DNA of 64,000 nucleotides from assembly GCA_028703945.1 (NCBI GenBank), contig JAQVLW010000004.1:21982-85981 (forward strand). The letters are read 5' to 3'. Shown here piece after piece: positions 25,636-34,223 of this stretch. How positions within the stretch are numbered: position 1 is the stretch's first letter; every line of letters starts with the position of its first letter. This DNA comes from Aliarcobacter sp. Its GTDB lineage: Bacteria > Campylobacterota > Campylobacteria > Campylobacterales > Arcobacteraceae. The translations under genes were made by a program, and so were the position numbers. The notes under the pieces were generated by a model. It did not search any database and was not told where the DNA came from. It saw only the letters and a list, made by a program, of their open reading frames with translations.

Positions 25636-26490
25636 ATGTTTGAAGAAAAAATAAAAGATTTAGTTACAAGTTCATTAGTTGTTGATTCATATTGTTTAGG
25701 AACACATTGGGTTTATGATGAAGAACAATTGATTAATAATTCAATAAATTGGAATGCTTTAAATCCACCAATTGCTTTATGGCATAAAGGCAAAATAGCA
25801 GGGGATTTCACTCATTATGGTGACCAAACTTTATGGTTATATGAGTTTTTAAAAGACAAAAATAGTTTTGATGAAAATGCTTTTAAAGATTTTTGGTTTG
25901 AAAAAATGAAAAATTATGCAGGTTATGTTGATGGTGCTTCAAGAAATACACTTTCAAATATTGAAGAGAAAATATCTCCAAGTGGTTCAAGTTCTACTGA
26001 TTTATCAATAGTTGGCAGAATTGCTCCTCTTTTAAAAGTTTCAAAAACAAAAGATGAGTTTTTTAAAAATGTAGAAAAGTTTGTAAGTATTACTCATAAT
26101 AGTCAACTTGCAAAAGATTGTGCAGATTTTTTTGCAAAATTATTGATTTTAGTTTTAGAGAAAAACGATATAAAAAAATCGATTTTAAAACTAAAAGATA
26201 GTTGTGATGAACATTTTCAATTAATGATAGAAAAAGCTTTAAATTCAAAAGAAGAAGATAGTTTTAAAGCTATTAGAGATTTTGGACCAGCTTGTGATAT
26301 TAATGGAGGATTTAGTGGAGTTATTTATCTTTTAACAAAATATGACAACTTAAAACAGATGATAATAGCAAACTCCAAAGCCGGTGGAGATACGAGTGCT
26401 AGGGCTATGATTGCAACTATAATATTTATGGCAAATAATAAAATAGGGCAATTACCAAAAGAGTGGATGAATATAAACGCAAAAATTTAG
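25636..26490 (+). CDS. ADP-ribosylglycohydrolase family protein (DraG-like)
   Basis: The 284-residue protein has the all-helical DraG/ARH layout: an N-terminal SSLVVDSYCLGTHWVYD, GDFTHYGDQTLWLYEFL with acidic/Thr metal ligands, a middle SSSTDLSIVGRIAPLL and the C-terminal AGGDTSARAMIATIIFMANN that supplies the second metal site. Such enzymes remove ADP-ribose from arginine or other residues. No ADP-ribosyltransferase is adjacent and nitrogenase genes are absent, so the target is unknown. It lies between a mini J-protein and a PsiE-like gene. Confidence 0.87.
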   Translation: MFEEKIKDLVTSSLVVDSYCLGTHWVYDEEQLINNSINWNALNPPIALWHKGKIAGDFTHYGDQTLWLYEFLKDKNSFDENAFKDFWFEKMKNYAGYVDGASRNTLSNIEEKISPSGSSSTDLSIVGRIAPLLKVSKTKDEFFKNVEKFVSITHNSQLAKDCADFFAKLLILVLEKNDIKKSILKLKDSCDEHFQLMIEKALNSKEEDSFKAIRDFGPACDINGGFSGVIYLLTKYDNLKQMIIANSKAGGDTSARAMIATIIFMANNKIGQLPKEWMNINAKI

Positions 26491-26501
26491 AAGGAGTATT
26501 T

Positions 26502-26930
26502 ATGAGAAAAACATTACTAAATTTTTTTTCAGATAAGTTATATATAGAATTATCAATTACAGCTGTGTTATTTTTGATTGCATTAGCTCTTGATAAACTT
26601 ATGGATTTTATTATTTATATGCTTTATTTTGTGATTTTTCTTGAAATTGTAAGAGCCGTTGTAAATTACGTACGAGAACAGCGAGTATCTATGACTTTAC
26701 TTGTTGATGCTTTTATTATTTTGGCTTTAAGAGAGTTTATTGTAAATGTTGTAAAGGTAAATAAAGAGGATTTAAATACTTTTGAGGCTTTGTTTTCTAG
26801 TCCTATAAATTTTAATCTCATGATTTTATCAGGTGTAATTTTATTTTTGATGTTGATTAGATATTTATCTGTAAAAACATCGCAAAGATATCTTCTAAAA
26901 GAAAAAATAGAAGATAAATTTTTAAATTAA
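26502..26930 (+). CDS. PsiE-family membrane protein
   Basis: A 142-residue protein with four membrane spans. LYFVIFLEIVRAVVNYVREQRVSMTLLVDAFIILALREFIV is the conserved core of the phosphate-starvation-inducible PsiE family, whose function is unknown. The start ATG 26502 has AAGGAG seven bases upstream and lies 11 bases after the glycohydrolase stop. nagZ follows after 10 bases, so all four genes appear to be one operon. Confidence 0.82.
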   Translation: MRKTLLNFFSDKLYIELSITAVLFLIALALDKLMDFIIYMLYFVIFLEIVRAVVNYVREQRVSMTLLVDAFIILALREFIVNVVKVNKEDLNTFEALFSSPINFNLMILSGVILFLMLIRYLSVKTSQRYLLKEKIEDKFLN

Positions 26931-26940
26931 GAGAGTTAAT

Positions 26941-28038
26941 ATGCAAAAAAGTTTTTTAGTTATAGTTATTTTATTGTTTACTATTTGTAATAGTTTATTG
27001 GCAAATGAGAACTATACAAAAGAAGAAATTCAAAGAATGATTTCAAAAATGGTAATTCTGGGCTTTAATGGTGAAAATATAAATCAAAATGATGAAATAT
27101 ATAAAGATGTAAAAGCAGGTTTAGGTGGAGTTATTTTATTTGATAAAGATCCAAATGATAAGAAAAAAGTAAAAAATGTTAGAAATAAAGAACAACTAAA
27201 AAAACTAACTTCACAACTTCAAATCATTTCAAAACAAAAACTTTTGATTTCTATTGACCAAGAGGGTGGAATTGTTCAAAGATTAAAAGTTGAAGATGGT
27301 TTTGTAAATACTTTAAAAGCTAGTGATGTGGCTTTAAAAGGTGAAGATTTTGCGAAACAAACATATAAATTATTAGCAAATGATTTAAGAGAATCGGGAA
27401 TAAATACAGATTTTGCACCAGTTGTTGATTTGGCAATTAATAAAGAAAATAAAGTAATTGTAACGCGTGGAAGATCATTTGGACAATCATCAAATGAAGT
27501 TATAAAATACTCTTCAATTTTTGTAGAAGAACTAAAAAAACAAAATATTATTTCGGTTTTAAAACATTTCCCAGGTCATGGTTCATCTTTAGGTGATTCA
27601 CATTTAGGATTTGTAGATATTACAAATACATGGAATGAAAAAGAGTTAGAGCCATATAAATATTTTATTAAAAATAATAAAGTTGATATGATAATGACAG
27701 CTCATGTTTATAATAAAAATTTAGATGCAACAAATCCAGCAACTTTATCTTATAACATAAATACAAAATTATTAAGAAATAAGTTGGGGTTCGAAGGAGT
27801 TTTAGTGAGTGATGATTTACAAATGTACGCTATTTCAAAACATTATGATTTAAAACAAACTTTAACTTTGTCTATTAATTCAGGAGTAAATATGCTTTTA
27901 TTCGCAAATCAATTGGCAAAACCAATTACCTTAAAACAGATAGTTGATATAGTTTATTCACAAATTTTAAATAAACAAATTTCGTTAGAGCAAATCATCA
28001 AATCAAATCAAAGAATTGATAAGATGATGAATATCTAA
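26941..28038 (+). CDS. nagZ: Exported beta-N-acetylglucosaminidase (GH3, NagZ-type)
   Basis: NagZ cleaves GlcNAc from muropeptides in peptidoglycan recycling. The 365-residue protein has the GH3 markers ISIDQEGGIVQRL, TDFAPVVDL, the general acid/base motif KHFPGHGSSLGDSHLG and the nucleophile in VLVSDDLQMYAIS. The N-terminus (MQKSFLVIVILLFTICNSLL then ANEN) is a signal peptide, which would place this enzyme in the periplasm, unlike cytoplasmic enterobacterial NagZ. It is the last gene of the operon starting at 25360. Confidence 0.9.
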   Translation: MQKSFLVIVILLFTICNSLLANENYTKEEIQRMISKMVILGFNGENINQNDEIYKDVKAGLGGVILFDKDPNDKKKVKNVRNKEQLKKLTSQLQIISKQKLLISIDQEGGIVQRLKVEDGFVNTLKASDVALKGEDFAKQTYKLLANDLRESGINTDFAPVVDLAINKENKVIVTRGRSFGQSSNEVIKYSSIFVEELKKQNIISVLKHFPGHGSSLGDSHLGFVDITNTWNEKELEPYKYFIKNNKVDMIMTAHVYNKNLDATNPATLSYNINTKLLRNKLGFEGVLVSDDLQMYAISKHYDLKQTLTLSINSGVNMLLFANQLAKPITLKQIVDIVYSQILNKQISLEQIIKSNQRIDKMMNI

Positions 28039-28049
28039 AAAATATTCTT

Positions 28050-28076
28050 ACTAAAGAGAAAACTTCTCTCTTTAGT
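28050..28076. terminator. Hairpin between convergent nagZ and argD
   Basis: ACTAAAGAGA pairs with TCTCTTTAGT around a 7-base loop, 11 bases after the nagZ stop. Only short T-runs follow, so efficiency is uncertain. Confidence 0.55.
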
Positions 28077-28095
28077 TAATCAAATAAATAATTTC

Positions 28096-29271
28096 TTATT
28101 TTAGGGTTTCAATTATAGAATTCTCAAATCTTTTAAAACCTTTTATCATCTCTTTTTTTGTGATATTTAAAGGTGGTAAAAATCGAATTATATTTTTTCC
28201 TGATTTTAAGATTAATAAACCATTTTTTAAAGAAGAATTGATTAGTTCATTTAATTTTGTATCATCTTTTAAAACCAAACCTTGCATAAATCCATGACCA
28301 TTTTTTTGTACAAATAAATTAGGATATTTATTCATAAAATAAAGAAGATTGCTATCAAAAAATTTGATATTTTCTTGTAATGTTCCACTATTTGAGTATT
28401 TTTCTAAAATATCTAAAACTTTACAAGAAACAGTTGTGCTTAAATGATTCCCTCCAAAAGTTGAACCATGATCTCCAAAAGTAAAAATATCTTTTACACT
28501 TGTCATCATAACTCCAATAGGAATACCTGTTGCTAAACCTTTTGCTAAAGTTATAATATCTGGCTTAATTTTAAAATATTGAGAAATTAAAAAGTTTCCA
28601 CTTCTATAAACTCCTGTTTGAATCTCATCTATAATCAAAAGTAATTTTTTCTCTTTTAAGGTTTTCTCTAACTTTTTTATTTGAGAAATATCTTGCATAA
28701 AAATGCCACCTTCTCCTTGAATCAATTCAAGCATAATAGCAACAGTGGAATCATCTATTAAAGAAATAGCCTCATTTATATCTTCTGCATAAATAAATCC
28801 ATCAGGATAAGGTCCAAAATATTTATGTTTATCTTCTTGAGCAGTTGCTTTTAATGTGGCAATTGTTCTTCCATGAAAAGAATTTTTTATAGTTATAATT
28901 TTATATTTTGGTTTAGGAAATGATATATTTCCATATTTTCTTGCAAGTTTTATAGCACTTTCATTTGCTTCTGCACCACTATTACAAAAAAAACATTGCA
29001 TATCATAAGTGCTTAGTTCAACAATTTTTTTTGCACATTTTTCTTGAGGTTTTATATGATAGATATTTGAAGAATGTAAAATATTTTTTGCTTGTTCTTT
29101 TATTGTTTTTACAATTTTTTTATTTGCATAACCTAGACTATTAACTCCAACTCCCGATGCAAAATCTATATAATCCTTGTTCTTTTCATCATAAAGAATG
29201 GCTTTTTTACCTTTTACAAATGCCACATCTAATCTATTATATAAAGGTAATAAGTATTTATCTTCTTTCAT
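28096..29271 (-). CDS. argD: Acetylornithine aminotransferase-type PLP enzyme
   Basis: ArgD transfers the amino group from glutamate to N-acetylglutamate semialdehyde in arginine synthesis and often also serves in lysine synthesis. The 391-residue class III aminotransferase shows FASGVGVNSLGYAN, FFCNSGAEANESAIKLARK, SFHGRTIATLKAT, IDEIQTGVYRSG and the PLP Lys in ITLAKGLATGIPIGVMM. It is transcribed alone. Related class III enzymes cannot be excluded by eye, but the size and motifs fit ArgD best. Confidence 0.9.
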   Translation of the reverse strand: MKEDKYLLPLYNRLDVAFVKGKKAILYDEKNKDYIDFASGVGVNSLGYANKKIVKTIKEQAKNILHSSNIYHIKPQEKCAKKIVELSTYDMQCFFCNSGAEANESAIKLARKYGNISFPKPKYKIITIKNSFHGRTIATLKATAQEDKHKYFGPYPDGFIYAEDINEAISLIDDSTVAIMLELIQGEGGIFMQDISQIKKLEKTLKEKKLLLIIDEIQTGVYRSGNFLISQYFKIKPDIITLAKGLATGIPIGVMMTSVKDIFTFGDHGSTFGGNHLSTTVSCKVLDILEKYSNSGTLQENIKFFDSNLLYFMNKYPNLFVQKNGHGFMQGLVLKDDTKLNELINSSLKNGLLILKSGKNIIRFLPPLNITKKEMIKGFKRFENSIIETLK

Positions 29272-29333
29272 TTTTACTCCTTATTTTGTATCTAAGAGTA
29301 TAAAAGAATAAAATTAGTATTACAATCCATTAA

Positions 29334-29591
29334 TTGCTATATTTAAATTTTTATCTCACTATTGGATATGGATTTCATGCTTTAATTTCAAGTGGTACAA
29401 CATCAAAAATGCTTGAAAATGAAACTCATGCTCTTCCTGTTATATGGTTCTATGTTAATGAGTTGATGAAGGAACAAGAGGTTGTAGATTTAGACTATCA
29501 AGCTATGAATATGCAAAGAAATCATCCAGACAAACAAGTACAAAGTAGAGGTGATTTTTTAACTGAGGTTTTTGCCTCAGTTTTAAATTAA
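29334..29591 (+). CDS. Unrecognised 85-residue ORF, possibly a gene remnant
   Basis: The frame opens at TTG 29334 with no in-frame ATG near the start and no clear ribosome site. A TACAAT box lies at 29321-29326, only 7 bases upstream. The product has GYGFHALISSGTTSKML, HALPVIWFYVNELMKEQEVV and DLDYQAMNMQRNHPDKQVQS; I recognise no family. The last codons (TEVFASVLN) are encoded within a terminator hairpin. It could be a truncated end of a larger gene. Composition is like its neighbours. Confidence 0.45.
   Translation: MLYLNFYLTIGYGFHALISSGTTSKMLENETHALPVIWFYVNELMKEQEVVDLDYQAMNMQRNHPDKQVQSRGDFLTEVFASVLN
29561..29584. terminator. Terminator inside the end of the unknown ORF
   Basis: AACTGAGG and CCTCAGTT pair around TTTTTG and are followed by TT. 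The element lies within the last codons of the plus-strand ORF and next to the end of the convergent ABC transporter gene. Confidence 0.6.
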
Positions 29592-31355
29592 CTGTTTTTT
29601 TATAAACTCTAAATAGTGTCCCTCTTTTTCTTCCAACTCTTTGTGATTTCCACTTTGTACGACTTTTCCTTCATCTATTACATAAATGATATCAGCATTT
29701 TTTACTGTACTTAATCTATGGGCTATTGTGATTACTGTTTTATCTTTTAAAAATTCTTCTAAATCACTAAACAATTTTACTTCAGTGTGAACATCTAAAG
29801 CTGATGTTGATTCATCAAATATTACAATAGCTGGATTTGCAATAATCATTCTGGCTATTGATAATCTTTGTCTTTGACCACCACTTAATCTAATTCCATG
29901 TTTTCCAACAATTGTTTCAAGACCATTTGTCATATTTTCGACAGTTTGTAAAAGTTGTGCAATTTTTAGTGCTTTAAAAATTTCTTCATCACTTATATTT
30001 TCATTTCCCATGGTAATATTAAATCTCAAAGTATTATTAAATAAAATAGGCATTTGTAAAACTAAAAAAATATTTTCTCTAAGACTTTGTTTATTTAGTT
30101 TATCAATACTAATATCATTATAAAAAATATCTCCAGAGTTTTTAGCATAAAAACCAGAAATAATATTTGCAATAGTAGTTTTTCCACTACCACTAGCACC
30201 TATAATTGCTACTTTTTCACCTGATTTTATATCAAAAGATATATTTTTTAATACTTCTTTGTCTTCATTGTAATTAAAACACAAATTTTTTATATGAATA
30301 TCTACTTTTTTAGAGTTGGAATCTAGTGTTAAAGTTCCATTTTTTTCTTTCTTTAATTCTAATATTTTATTTATACGAGTCATCGCCGTATTTGCACTGG
30401 CATATGCGTATTGAATGGTTAAAATATCTTGAACAGGTGTTAAAATAAACCAAATATATCCAAACATAGCAAACATTAATCCTATTGATAAATCACTATA
30501 AGCTACAAGTAAAAGTCCTCCTGCTCTGAAAATTTCAAAGGCCATTAGAAAAATTGTAAATGAAAATCTTTCATAAGCTACACTTTTATAGTTAAATTCA
30601 TTTGAAGTTTGTTGAATATTTTTTGCTTTATTTATTGAGTCTTTAAAAAAGAAGTTTTCTTTATTACTAGCTTTTATTTGTCCAAATAAATCTAAAGTTT
30701 CATTTATATTATTTTGAAATTCTTCTATCGCTTTATTTTCTTCTTTTTTTAAAATACCAGTTTTTTTGGAAATTTCTTTTGAAAGAATCATAATAATTGG
30801 CTGAATAAATAAAATCATAAGCCCTAAAATTGGATTTATTGTGATAATTACAATGGCAACAGCAACTAAAGTTAAAATTGAAGCTATAAATTTACTAGCA
30901 ACCGTAACTATAAAATTATCTAAAGTATTAACATCTGTTACCAAATTTGCGCCAATTGAACCTGAACCCAAACTTTCATATTCATTCATATTTACAAGTT
31001 CAAGATGATTTAAAAGTTTTTCTCGTATTTTAAAAGTTACATATTTTGATATTTTTGTAAATATTTTAGTGATTAATACACTAATCAAAAAATAAATTAT
31101 ACGAAGAAATAAAACAATAAAAGTTACAATTGCAATATAATAAAAAGCAGTGGTAGTTCCAAAAAGTTCATTAATATTATTTACAAAAAAATCAGGTTTT
31201 TTTAATAAAACTTCATCAACTAAAAGTGGTAAAAGTAACGGAATTGGAACACTTATTATTATTGCAAGTATTGTAATAATTTGCCCAATAATAAGAGATT
31301 TTTTATTATCTAGAAGTAGTTTAAATATATATTTTAGAGATATTTTATTATTCAT
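29583..31355 (-). CDS. ABC exporter, fused membrane and ATPase domains (MsbA-like)
   Basis: A 590-residue half-transporter: six membrane spans in the first 330 residues, then an ATPase with Walker A IGASGSGKTTIANI, Q-loop LVLQMPILFN, signature LSGGQRQRLSIAR, Walker B AIVIFDESTSALD and the switch His in TIAHRLSTV. It should act as a homodimer. Substrates of this group range from lipids to peptides and drugs. Its start overlaps by 8 bases the end of a winged-helix regulator gene, which suggests that regulator controls it. Confidence 0.92.
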   Translation of the reverse strand: MNNKISLKYIFKLLLDNKKSLIIGQIITILAIIISVPIPLLLPLLVDEVLLKKPDFFVNNINELFGTTTAFYYIAIVTFIVLFLRIIYFLISVLITKIFTKISKYVTFKIREKLLNHLELVNMNEYESLGSGSIGANLVTDVNTLDNFIVTVASKFIASILTLVAVAIVIITINPILGLMILFIQPIIMILSKEISKKTGILKKEENKAIEEFQNNINETLDLFGQIKASNKENFFFKDSINKAKNIQQTSNEFNYKSVAYERFSFTIFLMAFEIFRAGGLLLVAYSDLSIGLMFAMFGYIWFILTPVQDILTIQYAYASANTAMTRINKILELKKEKNGTLTLDSNSKKVDIHIKNLCFNYNEDKEVLKNISFDIKSGEKVAIIGASGSGKTTIANIISGFYAKNSGDIFYNDISIDKLNKQSLRENIFLVLQMPILFNNTLRFNITMGNENISDEEIFKALKIAQLLQTVENMTNGLETIVGKHGIRLSGGQRQRLSIARMIIANPAIVIFDESTSALDVHTEVKLFSDLEEFLKDKTVITIAHRLSTVKNADIIYVIDEGKVVQSGNHKELEEKEGHYLEFIKKQLI

Positions 31356-32007
31356 TATTAGTTTGAATATCTATTCTATATCCTGTCCCTGACACATTCT
31401 TAATAAGCTCTTTATATACTTTTTTTCTTAATTCTTTAACTAAAGATCTTAATGAATCTTGTGTCATTTCACCATTCCATATTTTTTGATTTATTTCTTC
31501 ATAATTTAAAGAACAATTATGATTTTTAATTAAAAAGTCAAAAAATAGAATCTCTTTTTTAGTTAATAAAACAATAGAATTATTTTTAAATAAAGATTTA
31601 TTGTATTTATCATAAATGAAATCATTTCCTAAGTTTAAAATATTGGATTTATTTGAATCAAGAGTTTTTACACAATCTTTTAAAATATCAATAAATACAT
31701 TCATACAATCTAAATTTTGGATAAATTTGACATATTGAAGTTCTAAACCTTCCAATAAATGTGTATGATTTAATTCATCTAAAATAGCAATAATTTGTAT
31801 TTGATTATTTAAAACTCTAATTTTTTTCAAAAGTTCAGAATTATATTTTGTAATTACAAAATGAATTTCATTCGTATTTATTAGTTCTATTAATTCATCA
31901 TGATGTTCATATTCAAATAAATTATTTGTAAAAGAAGAAACATGATTACTGAACTCATCATTAAGATTTTTTTTGTAACAAATGTTTAAAGATTTTAAGG
32001 CTTTCAT
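31348..32007 (-). CDS. Response-regulator-like winged-helix protein with degenerate receiver
   Basis: The 219-residue protein has a C-terminal OmpR-type DNA-binding domain (LTKKEILFFDFLIKNHN to VKELRKKVYKELIKNVSGTGYRID). The N-terminal receiver-sized domain has lost the acidic pocket and, where the phospho-Asp is expected, reads FVITKYNSELL, so phosphorylation is unlikely. The start ATG 32007 is preceded by TAGGAA; the frame extends to 32025 without support. It overlaps the ABC exporter gene and is divergent from the DUF1104-regulator-kinase operon. Confidence 0.8.
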   Translation of the reverse strand: MKALKSLNICYKKNLNDEFSNHVSSFTNNLFEYEHHDELIELINTNEIHFVITKYNSELLKKIRVLNNQIQIIAILDELNHTHLLEGLELQYVKFIQNLDCMNVFIDILKDCVKTLDSNKSNILNLGNDFIYDKYNKSLFKNNSIVLLTKKEILFFDFLIKNHNCSLNYEEINQKIWNGEMTQDSLRSLVKELRKKVYKELIKNVSGTGYRIDIQTNNE

Positions 32008-32070
32008 GTAAATTCCTAGAAGCAAAATTTATTATTTATTACTTTATGATAACATTATTTTAACAACTAC

Positions 32071-32128
32071 GTACTCTTTTTATTAATAGATTCTAAATTT
32101 TTTTTTATTTGTAGAATCTTAAAAGTAC
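32071..32128. promoter_or_regulatory. Nested inverted repeat between divergent regulators
   Basis: Two nested arm pairs share one centre: an outer one, GTACTCTTTT (32071-32080) with AAAAGTAC (32121-32128), and an inner one, AGATTCTA (32088-32095) with TAGAATCT (32112-32119). It lies upstream of the DUF1104 promoter and of the degenerate regulator. It may be a regulator binding site or a hairpin. Confidence 0.4.
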
Positions 32129-32156
32129 ACTATCTACAATTATTATACATTTAATA

Positions 32157-32165
32157 TGCTACAAT
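32157..32165 (+). promoter_or_regulatory. Extended -10 of the DUF1104 operon
   Basis: TG, one base, TACAAT at 32157-32165, about 25 bases before the ATG of the DUF1104 gene. An extended -10 fits the lack of a -35 box. Confidence 0.55.
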
Positions 32166-32190
32166 CAAAATAAAAAATAGAGTTTAAAAA

Positions 32191-32421
32191 ATGAAAAAAA
32201 TCGCAATTATATTTCTTTTATTGTTCACTTTTCTTTTTGCAAAACATGAAGATTACTCAGAAATGAGTACTCAAGAACTAATAGCAATTATTGGTTATGT
32301 AAAAGATGAAAATAAAGCTCAATTTATTAAAGAGTTGAATTTACGAATTCCAACAATGACACAAGATGAAAAAGTTCAGTTTGAACAAAATATCAAAGAG
32401 TTGAAACAAAATGAAAACTAA
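32191..32421 (+). CDS. DUF1104 periplasmic small protein
   Basis: A 76-residue protein with an N-terminal signal peptide ending near LFAKHEDYSEM and a helical mature part, STQELIAIIGYVKDENKAQF to LNLRIPTMTQDEKVQFEQNI. The family is known in Campylobacterota and often lies next to two-component genes. The small helical architecture resembles periplasmic adaptor proteins of the CpxP kind, but that is inference. The response regulator gene starts 11 bases before its stop codon. Confidence 0.82.
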   Translation: MKKIAIIFLLLFTFLFAKHEDYSEMSTQELIAIIGYVKDENKAQFIKELNLRIPTMTQDEKVQFEQNIKELKQNEN

Positions 32422-33079
32422 AATATTATTATTAGAAGATGATTTGAATTTAAGTGACACGGTTTGTGATTATCTTGAAGAAAAAGGTTTTGAAGTAATT
32501 TGTGTTTATGATGGAGAAGAAGCGCTAAGTTCTATTTATGAGAACTCTTTTGATTTATTATTACTTGATGTAAATGTACCAATTAAAAATGGTTTTCAAG
32601 TATTAAAAGAGATTAGAAAAGATGGAAATAATACACCAGCTATATATATTACTTCTTTAAATTCTGTTGATTCACTTGAACAGGGATATTCTAGTGGTTG
32701 TGATGATTATATTAGAAAACCATTTGAATTAAAAGAGCTTTTAATTCGTATTCAAACAATATTAAAAAGAGAGTTTTCACAAAAAAGTGAAATTGTTAAT
32801 ATCACGGAAACTATAACTTTTAATTCAATATCAAGTGAATTAAAAGATGCAGATAAAGAAATTAAATTAAATTTGAAAGAGTTAAAACTTCTAAAATTCT
32901 TTTTACAACATCCAAATGAACTTTTAGTTCATGATAGAATTTATGATTATGTTTGGGATTATGATGAAGAGTATAGCGATAACTCTTTAAGAACTTATAT
33001 AAAAAATCTTAGAAAGATTTTAGGGAAAGATAAAATTGTTAGTCTTAAAAAACTCGGGTATAGATTTAACCAAAAGTGA
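32411..33079 (+). CDS. OmpR-family response regulator
   Basis: A 222-residue regulator with a complete receiver (acidic pair LLEDD at 9-11, phospho-Asp53 in LLLLDVNVP, Thr/Ser at YITSLNS, Lys in YIRKPFELKEL) and an OmpR-type winged helix (LRTYIKNLRKILGKDKIVSLKKLGYRF). It overlaps both the DUF1104 gene upstream and the kinase gene downstream, so the three are translationally coupled. The regulon probably includes this operon and possibly the downstream cytochrome. Confidence 0.94.
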   Translation: MKTKILLLEDDLNLSDTVCDYLEEKGFEVICVYDGEEALSSIYENSFDLLLLDVNVPIKNGFQVLKEIRKDGNNTPAIYITSLNSVDSLEQGYSSGCDDYIRKPFELKELLIRIQTILKREFSQKSEIVNITETITFNSISSELKDADKEIKLNLKELKLLKFFLQHPNELLVHDRIYDYVWDYDEEYSDNSLRTYIKNLRKILGKDKIVSLKKLGYRFNQK

Positions 33080-34223
33080 AACTAGAACACTTTTAGGTTT
33101 TAGTTTTTTATACTCTTTTCTTGTTTTAGTAATCTTAAGTGTTGTGTCTTATTTATATTATCAATTTCAAAAAGATTTAATGCTTCAAGAAAAAAGACAA
33201 GTATTACAAAACTATTCAAATGACTTGATATTTAGGTTAAAAGACTTACATGTTAATATAGATAAAAATAATATTTATCCAAGAGATGAAAGATTTAATT
33301 CTGCTATTTTTGATAGTAATAAAAAAAAGATTTTTTCTACACTAAAATCTAATGATGTAAGTTTAGATGATATTATTTATTTAAGTCATAACCAAATACA
33401 TTTTATAAAAGAACCTGAATCTTACTATTTAGGAAGTAAATATATAATAGTCGAAGTTCTTGATGATGGAATTTGGTTTGAAGTAATTAGATATAAAATA
33501 GGAATATCTTTTTTATTAGCATTTACTTTTATGATGGTTTTGGGTTATTTTATACTTAAACAAGTTTTAAAACCAATGCGAGATGCACTTCATTTACTTG
33601 ATAGATTTATAAAAGATACAACCCATGAATTAAATACTCCTGTAACTGCAATTATTACAAATATTGAAATGATTGATAAAAGTAGTTTGGATGCAAGGTT
33701 ATTGAAAAAAATAAATAGAATAGAAATAGGTGCAAAAACTATTTCAAATATTTATGAAGATTTAACATTTGTTACACTGAATAATCAAATTATTTCAAAT
33801 AATGAAGATATAAATCTTTCAAATTTATTAAAACAAAGAGTAGATTATTTTAACAGTTTAGCAACCATAAAAAGAGTAAATTTTCATTTAAATATAAAAG
33901 ATGATGTTTTTATTGTTTGTGACATAAAAAAGATAACTAAATTAATTGATAATATTTTATCCAATGCCATAAAATATAATAAAATTGCTGGATTTATAAA
34001 AGTGAAATTAAACTACAATATTTTAAGTATTGAAGATAGTGGAAAAGGAATTGAAAAAGAGAATCTAAAAAACCTTTTTGAAAGATATTCAAGATTTGAT
34101 AAAAGTGTTGGTGGATTTGGAATTGGTTTAAATATAGTCTCTTTAATCGCAAAAGAGTACAATTTAAAGATTGATATTAAATCTCAAATTAATGTGGGAA
34201 CAACAGTGGAAATAACATGGTAA
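33036..34223 (+). CDS. Sensor histidine kinase (membrane)
   Basis: A 395-residue kinase with two membrane spans (about residues 18-44 and 153-172) enclosing a periplasmic domain of about 110 residues, then the phospho-His in TTHELNTPVTAI, the N box DNILSNAIKYN, G1 IEDSGKGIE and G2 GFGIGLNIV. There is no HAMP or PAS domain. The start is uncertain: TTG 33036 lies 44 bases inside the regulator gene, with AGGGA about ten bases before it, and no later in-frame ATG precedes the first span. Confidence 0.9.
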   Translation: MLVLKNSGIDLTKSETRTLLGFSFLYSFLVLVILSVVSYLYYQFQKDLMLQEKRQVLQNYSNDLIFRLKDLHVNIDKNNIYPRDERFNSAIFDSNKKKIFSTLKSNDVSLDDIIYLSHNQIHFIKEPESYYLGSKYIIVEVLDDGIWFEVIRYKIGISFLLAFTFMMVLGYFILKQVLKPMRDALHLLDRFIKDTTHELNTPVTAIITNIEMIDKSSLDARLLKKINRIEIGAKTISNIYEDLTFVTLNNQIISNNEDINLSNLLKQRVDYFNSLATIKRVNFHLNIKDDVFIVCDIKKITKLIDNILSNAIKYNKIAGFIKVKLNYNILSIEDSGKGIEKENLKNLFERYSRFDKSVGGFGIGLNIVSLIAKEYNLKIDIKSQINVGTTVEITW

